Origin: Gammaproteobacteria bacterium
GTDB lineage: Bacteria > Pseudomonadota > Gammaproteobacteria > Arenicellales > Arenicellaceae
NCBI GenBank assembly: GCA_030426005.1
Contig: JAUHZM010000233.1
Location: forward strand, 1-5,109
Direction: 5' to 3'
DNA: 5,109 nt
The notes under the pieces are model-generated. The model saw nothing but the letters and a program-made list of their open reading frames with translations. It ran no database searches and had not been told where the DNA came from. This document shows, piece by piece, positions 1 to 5,109 of the stretch. The position numbers and the translations under genes were made by a program. Each line of letters starts with the position of its first letter. The first letter of the stretch is position 1.

Positions 1-3000
1 TTCGAGCGTTGCCATGGCTTCCGTTAAATCGGCGTGTTGCTTATCGAGATAAACCTTACGCTCTGAGCATTCTTCATACTCATCAATCGCGACCAAATTA
101 ACCGCACCAATTCGCTCAATCTTGCGCGAGACTTCGGCCAGGTCCTGCTCCACCGCTTTCAAGACAATGCCATCGGGCAGATTTTGCTGCAACAATAGCA
201 TCGCTTCTTCGTCCTTGCCCATCTCTTCTGAGATCGTATTGCGACGAACCACCAACTCCTGACGCGACATACGTACGCCTTCCAAGTTGTCACGCACGGA
301 CTTGGAATGCCGGTCAAAACCAAGCCGCGCCTGATCTGCCGATTTCATCTGGTTTTCAAACTCAGCTAATTCGTTACGAGCCTTGGACAGAGATTGCTCG
401 ACCACCAGACGCTTTTCAATCAAAGCTTGTAATTGCTCACGCATTTCTTCGGTTGGGTCGTCTTCGTTGTCAATCAACGCAGCCAACTCTGCGCGGCGCG
501 CGGCTTGGCCTTCAAGCTGATGCGATAAGCGCGCGATGCTTTCCTGCAAGTTGCTGGTGCTGGATTGCAAACGCTCCAATTCAATCTGCTTCGCTTGGCG
601 CTCATCTCGAGCTGCACGTTCACGTTGCCTAGTTGCCTCCAACTGACCAGACAACTCAGCACGTTGTTGTGTCAATTCTTCTCGGCGATGCTCGAAATTC
701 GATGCCAGTTCTTGCGCATCTTCCATTAATTTTTGCGCGGTCGCCACATGCTCCTTGGCATTGGCGAGGCGATCACTCAACTCTTGCTGCTCAATGAGTA
801 AATTATCACGCTGCTTCAACAGTTCCGCGCTACGCGCCTCAATTCTGCCCAATTGATTGTGCAAATCTGAGCGCTGGTGCGACTTATTACGAAATTCATT
901 CCGTGCAATCTCACGCGTAGACTCCAACTCTTTGATTCGCGCCTGATCGGCTTCGGTCGCTGCCTGGATCTTTTGCAGTTCATGACTGGCGAGGTCGACG
1001 CTGTCAGTCAGCTTTTCGATCTGCGCCTCACGCTGCAGTACACCGCCCTTGGCCTGATCCATGCCGAACGACGCCCAGTTGGTTCCAATCCAGCAGCCTT
1101 CGCGTGTCACGATGGATTCGTGCGCGGCGAGTTTGTGACGCTGCGCCAGCGCTTCTTTAACCGTATCGGTCACGTAAACACCGTGAAACCAACCATCGAT
1201 TTGAATATCGCTGGAACTGACTTTATCGGCCAAGATCTCAAGCTTGGTCTCATTGTTCGCAACCGGTGCGGAAGTCTGATCAACCACCCAGACTCGACCC
1301 GCTTTAAACGAATCGAATTCACCGGCCAGTTCTTCGAGCTGTTGTACGGAGATGGCATTGAGCTGACTACTAAGAACAGTATCCACCGCCAGTTCCCAGC
1401 CGCTCTTAACCTGCAGGCTGGCGGCAAGACGCGGATTGTCTTTGATACCGCGCATTTGCAGCCACTTGTTGACCTCGGGATTATCTTCACCCAGTGCCGC
1501 TGCCTGCAGGGCTTTAAGCGACTTCAACTGAGCTGAGTCGTCCTGCAATTTATGACGCACGAGATTATGGCGCTCGCGGCTATCATCCAGCGCATTGCGC
1601 AAAGTGACGATTTCTTGGTCGCGCTCTTGGAGTTGCGCTTCCAGTGTGGCGCACTCCTCGTCAACCATGGCCACATCTTCTTTCAACTGATTAATCTCGT
1701 CGATATTCAGTTTGCCATCGATATCTGCCAGCGTCGTTGCTACTTGCTCACTACGCTGTGTGAAGTGGTGAATTTGACGTTGTTGCTCTTCAATCCGCGT
1801 AGACTGAACTTCACGTTCTTTTTCTGGATTCGCGGCATCGCGGTTGAGCTGCTCCCATTCAGTCTGCCAGTGTTGAAATGCCTGTTCTGCCGATTGAAAC
1901 TCACCCAGAGCGACTTCGTAACTTTCCGCCAGCGCTTCCACCATCGGTTCCAACTCGACCTGCTGCTCCTGCGCAGTCTCGAGTCGAATTTGGTCCTGCT
2001 CTAAAAGTTGCGATGCTTCCAGCTCTGAGTTAACCAGACGCTCGAACTCCTCCTGCTGTCGTTGCCGCGTGGTGCGCGTGTGCTCAATGGACTGCTCCAG
2101 CGCCGCAATTTCACCACCAACCCCGTAATACTCAGCATGCACGGTATTCAAGGTTTCGGTCAGCTCAGCTTGCTGTTCTCGCATCAACTCAATTTTTGAT
2201 TCAACATCGCGTTGTTCAGCAACTTGCGACTCGAACTCCGTTTGTAAGCGCTCGAGTTCCAAATCTTTGGCTTTGACCTGGTCGTGCAAACCAGACCAAC
2301 GTAAGGTCTTTTGCTGCGTATCCAACTCGCGCTGTTCCGCTTTCAGGGTCTTATATCGTTCCGCTTCATTGGCTTGACGCTTCAAACGGCGCAGTTGGGT
2401 TTCCAACTCGCCGATAATATCTTCGACCCGGCTTAAATTATCGCGCGTATGGCGAATGCGGTTTTCAGTTTCACGACGCCGCTCTTTATACTTTGAAATC
2501 CCAGCGGCCTCTTCAATCAGCACGCGCAGGTCTTCCGGCTTGGACTCGACGATGCGTCCAACCATGCCTTGCTCAATAATCGAATAGGAACGTGGCCCCA
2601 AACCGGTACCCAGAAAAATATCCTGGATATCTTTGCGGCGACAACGATCTTTATTGATAAAGTATTTAGAACCACCATCACGGGTCAACTCACGACGAAT
2701 CCCGATCTCAGCAAACTTAGCGTAACTGCCCGGCGCAGAACCATCGGTGTTATCAAATACCAGTTCGACATAGGCTCGATTAACCGGCTTACGCACAGCC
2801 GAACCATTAAAAATGACGTCTTCCATGCTGTCGCCGCGCAAGGTCTTCGCCGACGACTCACCCATCACCCAACGGATGGCGTCAATCACATTGGACTTGC
2901 CGCAGCCATTTGGGCCAACGATGCCAATCAAGTTGTTTGGTACCGAGACTTTGGTCGTATCTACGAACGACTTAAAGCCGGAGAGTTTAATGTGTTTTAG

Positions 3001-3006
3001 GCGCAT
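1..3006 (-). CDS. smc: Chromosome segregation protein Smc (condensin ATPase), C-terminus cut off by window edge
   Basis: ATPase subunit of the Smc-ScpAB condensin, which extrudes and compacts DNA loops to help separate newly replicated origins; cytoplasmic and nucleoid-bound. The frame is open for 1002 codons with no stop. The N-terminal head (about 1-165) opens MRLKHIKLSGFKSF and carries Walker A GPNGCGKS (31-38), the arginine-finger segment TLRGDSMEDVIFNGS (Arg57), the Q-loop region SIIEQG (142-147) and IEEAAGISKYKERR (164-177). A coiled coil rich in Glu, Gln, Leu and Arg follows (about 170-500). The hinge (about 515-655) shows SGWELAVDTVL and VTREGCWIG near 633-641, with a GG at 654-655. 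The second arm ends in IGAVNLVAIDEYEE (966-978), just before the C-terminal head. The ABC signature, Walker B and D-loop are therefore outside the window; Smc is usually about 1160-1190 residues, so some 160-180 are missing. ATG at 3006 is chosen because an in-frame TAG lies four codons upstream and AGGA sits 7 nt away. In other gammaproteobacteria zipA and ligA often follow, but that cannot be seen here. Confidence 0.98.
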   Translation of the reverse strand, partial: MRLKHIKLSGFKSFVDTTKVSVPNNLIGIVGPNGCGKSNVIDAIRWVMGESSAKTLRGDSMEDVIFNGSAVRKPVNRAYVELVFDNTDGSAPGSYAKFAEIGIRRELTRDGGSKYFINKDRCRRKDIQDIFLGTGLGPRSYSIIEQGMVGRIVESKPEDLRVLIEEAAGISKYKERRRETENRIRHTRDNLSRVEDIIGELETQLRRLKRQANEAERYKTLKAEQRELDTQQKTLRWSGLHDQVKAKDLELERLQTEFESQVAEQRDVESKIELMREQQAELTETLNTVHAEYYGVGGEIAALEQSIEHTRTTRQRQQEEFERLVNSELEASQLLEQDQIRLETAQEQQVELEPMVEALAESYEVALGEFQSAEQAFQHWQTEWEQLNRDAANPEKEREVQSTRIEEQQRQIHHFTQRSEQVATTLADIDGKLNIDEINQLKEDVAMVDEECATLEAQLQERDQEIVTLRNALDDSRERHNLVRHKLQDDSAQLKSLKALQAAALGEDNPEVNKWLQMRGIKDNPRLAASLQVKSGWELAVDTVLSSQLNAISVQQLEELAGEFDSFKAGRVWVVDQTSAPVANNETKLEILADKVSSSDIQIDGWFHGVYVTDTVKEALAQRHKLAAHESIVTREGCWIGTNWASFGMDQAKGGVLQREAQIEKLTDSVDLASHELQKIQAATEADQARIKELESTREIARNEFRNKSHQRSDLHNQLGRIEARSAELLKQRDNLLIEQQELSDRLANAKEHVATAQKLMEDAQELASNFEHRREELTQQRAELSGQLEATRQRERAARDERQAKQIELERLQSSTSNLQESIARLSHQLEGQAARRAELAALIDNEDDPTEEMREQLQALIEKRLVVEQSLSKARNELAEFENQMKSADQARLGFDRHSKSVRDNLEGVRMSRQELVVRRNTISEEMGKDEEAMLLLQQNLPDGIVLKAVEQDLAEVSRKIERIGAVNLVAIDEYEECSERKVYLDKQHADLTEAMATLE

Positions 3007-3013
3007 TAATGGG

Positions 3014-3017
3014 TCCT
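3014..3017 (-). promoter_or_regulatory. Ribosome binding site of smc
   Basis: On the minus strand AGGA lies 7 nt before the ATG at 3006. It overlaps the in-frame TAG at 3016-3018, so no upstream in-frame start is possible. This fixes the smc start. Confidence 0.75.
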
Positions 3018-3062
3018 ATGGAAGATCAGGCGCAAACAAACGTCCTGACTCCAAGTGTTTAA

Positions 3063-3068
3063 ATTCTA
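3063..3068 (-). promoter_or_regulatory. Possible -10 element for smc
   Basis: On the minus strand TAGAAT matches the sigma-70 -10 consensus at 5 of 6 positions and would give a leader of about 50 nt before the smc ATG. No good -35 hexamer lies 16-18 nt upstream (the region reads roughly CGTTCC), so the site is tentative. It is inferred from consensus similarity and position only. Confidence 0.3.
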
Positions 3069-3221
3069 AAAGCCCTTACCCAAGCGGAACGCTACAACAT
3101 TGTGCGCTAACAACCGGTATTTATGACAGAGCCTTAATCGCTCATCGCACCAGTGCAGAGAAAACGCTGCTTGTGCCCTCCCGCACGGCCCAAACCCGGC
3201 CGCCAAAAAGCATGGTATGCC

Positions 3222-3263
3222 AAGATTGAGTGAACTTTGGGTTAATCCCTAAGATTAAGTGAA
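3222..3263. repeat. Paired 13-bp direct repeats flanking an imperfect dyad (operator-like)
   Basis: AAGATTGAGTGAA at 3222-3234 and AAGATTAAGTGAA at 3251-3263 differ at one base and are offset by 29 bp, close to three helical turns. Between them, and slightly overlapping the second copy, CTTTGGG (3235-3241) and CCCTAAG (3247-3253) form an inverted repeat with 6 of 7 pairs around TTAAT. The position, about 95-135 bp before the oxygenase and 215-260 bp before smc, suits a regulator binding site for the divergent pair. The repeats are visible in the sequence; the regulatory role is inference and no regulator is identified. Confidence 0.4.
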
Positions 3264-3341
3264 AATGCGTCCCGAGAAAACCGTTGTTTCACGCTAATTT
3301 GCAAAATTACACACTGCCCCGTTGATTCCTTACAAGCACGC

Positions 3342-3371
3342 GAGGAGAATACCCGTATGTTTAACCTTTGA
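3342..3371 (+). promoter_or_regulatory. Strong Shine-Dalgarno with four-codon leader ORF (MFNL)
   Basis: GAGGAG at 3342-3347 is the best ribosome binding site upstream of the oxygenase. The ATG it serves, 9 nt downstream at 3357, opens only ATG TTT AAC CTT TGA (3357-3371). The TGA overlaps a TTG at 3368-3370 that is in frame with the oxygenase, and the ATG at 3383 lies 11 nt beyond the stop. This would suit termination-reinitiation coupling. It could equally be a one-base sequence error or mutation that has split the true start from the gene: the leader ATG is in another frame and would need a -1 shift to join. A +1 shift at CTT TGA C, as in prfB, leads into a frame that stops soon after. Confidence 0.45.
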
Positions 3372-3382
3372 CCGTTTCGACA

Positions 3383-4147
3383 ATGCTGTCTCACGCGCAA
3401 ATCCAACAATTCAAAATCGATGGCTACCTGGTATTACGCGGCTTAATTAATGAGCGCGAACGATTCGAATTGCGCACGGTTACTCAGGCACATTTGAATA
3501 AACGATTTGCGCCGTTTGAACTCGAAGCGGACGTGCACTACCCGGGTTCTCCGGCGACAGCTGACGCTGAGGGCGGTAGCACCATTCGTCGCTTGAAGCA
3601 GGCTTACAATCGTGACAGTGTCTTTCGTGCGATCGCAGAGAGACCCGACATTACGGCAGGAATTCGTCAGATCCTCGACTCAAAGTCACTTATTCTGAAT
3701 CCAAATCATCATAATTGCGTGATGACTAAACTACCACAATACAGTTCGGAGACACTGTGGCATCGAGACACGCGTTATTGGAATTTTAGTGACAAGTACC
3801 TGATAAATGCTTGGTGTGCCCTCGGTGACGAACGCCAACAGAATGGCGCAATGAAAATCTTACCCGGCTCGCATCGCTGGGAGGTGCGTGAAGCCGCGCT
3901 CGACGAAGCGCAGTTTCTGCGTCTGGATCACCCGGATAATGTGGGGCGTCTCAAAACCCAACGTTTGGTTGAGCTGGATGCTGGTGATGTGTTGTTGTTC
4001 AGCGCGCATTGCTTCCACGCAGCTGGTCGCAATGTGACTGACCAGGCCAAATATTCGCTCGTGTTCACCTATCACGGTGAATCTACCAGCCCCCTTCCAG
4101 ATACAAATTCGGCGCTGCTTCCTGAAATCACTGTGCTGCATGAATGA
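3383..4147 (+). CDS. PhyH-family Fe(II)/2-oxoglutarate-dependent oxygenase
   Basis: Phytanoyl-CoA dioxygenase-like protein of 254 residues from this ATG. The family couples oxidation of 2-oxoglutarate at a non-haem iron to hydroxylation of a small molecule; the substrate here is unknown. The N-terminus, MLSHAQIQQFKIDGYLVLRG, is the usual family opening. Iron ligands are His127 and Asp129 (LWHRD) and distal His212 (CFHAAGRN); ILPGSH (159-164) and GDVLLF (201-206) are family hallmarks on the double-stranded beta-helix. No signal peptide or membrane segment is seen, so it is probably cytoplasmic. The Arg expected 11 residues after the distal His to hold the 2OG carboxylate is Lys223. It lacks the hydroxyectoine synthase (EctD) motifs. 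Start choice: TTG at 3368 would add five residues, but neither start has a near Shine-Dalgarno; ATG 3383 fits the family N-terminus better. It stands alone, divergent from smc and convergent with the next gene, so context gives no pathway. Confidence 0.9.
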   Translation: MLSHAQIQQFKIDGYLVLRGLINERERFELRTVTQAHLNKRFAPFELEADVHYPGSPATADAEGGSTIRRLKQAYNRDSVFRAIAERPDITAGIRQILDSKSLILNPNHHNCVMTKLPQYSSETLWHRDTRYWNFSDKYLINAWCALGDERQQNGAMKILPGSHRWEVREAALDEAQFLRLDHPDNVGRLKTQRLVELDAGDVLLFSAHCFHAAGRNVTDQAKYSLVFTYHGESTSPLPDTNSALLPEITVLHE

Positions 4148-4169
4148 AGCACAAGAAACGCGCGATACA

Positions 4170-4220
4170 CACCGACCACTCAGCGCACCGAGTCACGGCA
4201 CACCGAGTGGTTTAGCGCTA
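4170..4220. terminator. Convergent spacer hairpin and CACCGA repeats, weak terminator candidate
   Basis: Only 73 bp separate the two convergent stop codons. ACCACTC (4175-4181) pairs with GAGTGGT (4205-4211) around a 23-nt loop and is followed on the plus strand by just TTTAG, so it is a poor intrinsic terminator for the oxygenase. CACCGA occurs three times (4170, 4186, 4201; spacing 16 and 15). An ACTC/GAGT pairing at 4178-4181 with 4190-4193 offers a competing short stem. The perfect palindrome TAGCGCTA (4213-4220) abuts the stop codon of the minus-strand gene. The structures are visible; the terminator role is inference. Confidence 0.3.
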
Positions 4221-5109
4221 CTAATTTGGGACTGACTCTGACTCAAACACTGGTGCGACTTCCTGGTCTTTCGAGAGGCTCGATACCGGCCCAATAATAA
4301 CAGGCGCTGGCATTGCCAGTGGCCGCGGCGCGGCGTGTGGTTGCACAGTCGCTGTGGCAACGACAGCACGCATCACCTGACGCTCATGTGCCAACTCCTG
4401 TGCGCGACGAACTCGTTGTTCTTGTTGCGTAACTGACCTCATATGCGCCAACTCTACGCGCTGTTGATGCGCAGCTTCTCGAGCCTTTTGCTGAGCTTCA
4501 TGTCGCCGCTCGAATGCACGCTGACGCGTTTCAGCTAGCGCACGTGCTTTGTGCATCTCACGGCGAGATTGTTGTTTCTTTTCATCGATTTCAATCTGAA
4601 TATTGCGTTCCTTTTGATCAGCGCGCGGCGCCATAGGACGATTTTTTAGATTTTCTTTTACTTCAGCGATCGTCGCCTCAAACTCAGCGGCTTCTTCGGG
4701 CGTTAGTTCCCGTTGTTGGCCATCGTCGAGCACGTAGCGTTGCTCGTTTTTCTGCGTGAACACCAGGCCACCCTTGTACCACATGATGGTTTCATCACCT
4801 TGATCATTTTTCTCGACATGAATACCCTCTTGTCCTGCGCCGATTTGCGCGGGCGCGGGAGGCGCTGGCGGCGTACCAGGGCGATATGCCAAGGCCTCAT
4901 CGAAGGACTCATTTTCCTCTTCGGTCAGTGGTCGACGTCCATTTTCCTGCGGCACAAACCGTTCGCCATTTTCCTCTTGCATGACTTTGCCATTAATATT
5001 GATCGTGATCGACTTCTCGCCTGTTTCGTCATCGACAATTTGGCGCACCGAGCGGGATTCAACTCGATCACTATCGGTGCTCGCGGCATACACAGAAGTC
5101 GCAGCAACG
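4221..5109 (-). CDS. Probable exported protein of unknown function with duplicated module and helical tail, N-terminus cut off
   Basis: I do not recognise this family. The frame stays open to the right edge, giving 295 visible residues. A GTG at 5093 could be called as a start, but the upstream in-frame residues read VAATSVYA followed by ASTDS, like the end of a signal peptide with a Val-Tyr-Ala cleavage site. The true start is therefore probably outside the window and the protein exported. Numbering from that GTG: two related modules of about 53 residues (17-69 and 90-143) share G..V, ER(F)V or QR(Y)V, G..R.LT.EE and F(D/E). A Pro/Ala linker (71-82) separates them. Residues about 150-243 are rich in Arg, Gln, Glu and Ala with few breaks, probably a long helix or coiled coil. 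An Ala/Pro-rich tail (244-269) leads to an acidic end, VFESESVPN. No catalytic motif, cysteine pair or membrane segment is seen. It ends 73 bp from the convergent oxygenase stop. It may be a periplasmic structural, adaptor or binding protein, but this is a guess. Confidence 0.8.
   Translation of the reverse strand, partial: VAATSVYAASTDSDRVESRSVRQIVDDETGEKSITININGKVMQEENGERFVPQENGRRPLTEEENESFDEALAYRPGTPPAPPAPAQIGAGQEGIHVEKNDQGDETIMWYKGGLVFTQKNEQRYVLDDGQQRELTPEEAAEFEATIAEVKENLKNRPMAPRADQKERNIQIEIDEKKQQSRREMHKARALAETRQRAFERRHEAQQKAREAAHQQRVELAHMRSVTQQEQRVRRAQELAHERQVMRAVVATATVQPHAAPRPLAMPAPVIIGPVSSLSKDQEVAPVFESESVPN
4665..5045 (-). repeat. Tandem duplicated protein module within the exported-protein gene
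   Basis: The translated segments 4887-5045 and 4665-4826 align over about 53 residues with one gap. Shared positions include a (I)T(I) strand, a Gly before Val, an Asn/Glu turn, (E/Q)R(F/Y)V, an acidic residue then Gly, R.LT.EE, and a helix with F(D/E) then (L/I)A. The pattern of beta strands followed by a short helix suggests a small repeated domain. The copies have diverged strongly, so the duplication is old. A linker rich in proline and alanine joins them. Confidence 0.7.

Larger units (their letters stand above)
3007..3367. other. Divergent intergenic region between smc and the oxygenase gene
   Basis: About 360 bp separate the smc start from the plus-strand oxygenase. No tRNA, small-RNA-like structure or credible protein gene was recognised. 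A plus-strand frame runs through the left part, but it is mostly the antisense of smc. The region holds the smc ribosome binding site and possible -10 element, a GC-rich hairpin (CGGCC at 3186-3190 with GGCCG at 3198-3202, no T-tract on either side), two direct repeats around a dyad (3222-3263), and the Shine-Dalgarno and mini-ORF at 3342-3371. No convincing sigma-70 promoter for the oxygenase was found: TACACA/TACAAG at 3308-3336 has correct spacing, but its start site would remove the Shine-Dalgarno. Confidence 0.6.

Noticed and set aside
877..2004. Two long plus-strand frames (877-1536 and 1552-2004) opposite smc
   Set aside because: They lie entirely antisense to a continuous Smc frame with hinge and coil motifs, and their translations have no recognisable domain. 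Long antisense frames are common opposite coiled-coil genes with biased codons.
3186..3202. GC hairpin as an intrinsic terminator
   Set aside because: It has a five-pair stem with no T-tract on either strand and lies between divergent genes, where no terminator is needed.
2569..3229. Plus-strand frames 2569-3000 and 2813-3229
   Set aside because: The first is wholly antisense to the Smc ATPase head. The second starts inside smc, runs into the intergenic region with low-complexity Ser/Thr/Pro content, and has no clear ribosome binding site.
3285..3305. Sigma-54-like promoter before the oxygenase (TTTCACG...TTGCA)
   Set aside because: The invariant GG of the -24 element is absent and the spacing to the GC is one base too long.
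3357..3372. prfB-like programmed +1 frameshift at CTT TGA C
   Set aside because: The codons match the prfB site, but +1 shifting does not enter the oxygenase frame and meets a stop soon after. The internal Shine-Dalgarno is also not at the required distance.
3860..4141. Minus-strand frame opposite the oxygenase
   Set aside because: It is a shadow of the PhyH gene, whose own frame carries all the family motifs.
4703..5107. Alternative minus-strand frames at 4703-4912 and 4925-5107
   Set aside because: They overlap the long exported-protein frame in another phase and lack its repeat structure and composition.

Overview
The window looks like an ordinary chromosomal segment of a gammaproteobacterium of moderate G+C that uses the canonical Smc condensin rather than MukB. 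This rests on the Smc sequence and on known family distribution, because MukB replaces Smc in Enterobacterales, Vibrionales and relatives. There is no rRNA, tRNA, CRISPR array, transposase or integrase. A genus cannot be assigned from the sequence alone.

Layout: (1) Positions 1-3006, minus strand: a large 3'-truncated gene for the chromosome segregation ATPase Smc. It has the N-terminal ATPase head, the first coiled-coil arm, the hinge and most of the returning arm; the C-terminal head lies beyond the left edge. (2) Positions 3007-3367: a divergent intergenic region of about 360 bp. It holds the smc ribosome binding site, a possible smc -10 element, a pair of 13-bp direct repeats flanking an imperfect dyad (operator-like), and a strong Shine-Dalgarno followed by a four-codon mini-ORF. 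(3) Positions 3368/3383-4147, plus strand: a PhyH-family (phytanoyl-CoA dioxygenase-like) Fe(II)/2-oxoglutarate oxygenase. Its metal-binding HxD...H triad is intact, but a Lys sits where the 2OG-binding Arg is expected. (4) Positions 4148-4220: a short convergent spacer with a hairpin and CACCGA repeats. (5) Positions 4221-5109, minus strand: a 5'-truncated gene for a probably exported protein of unknown function. It carries two copies of a module of about 53 residues, a Pro/Ala linker and a long Arg/Gln/Glu-rich helical region.

The three genes do not form an operon. The oxygenase is transcribed away from smc and towards the exported-protein gene, and nothing links the three functions. The points most worth a second look are the oxygenase start region (mini-ORF with the better ribosome binding site), the Lys-for-Arg substitution, and the duplicated module in the exported protein. 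I see no defence system, mobile element or other complex new system here.
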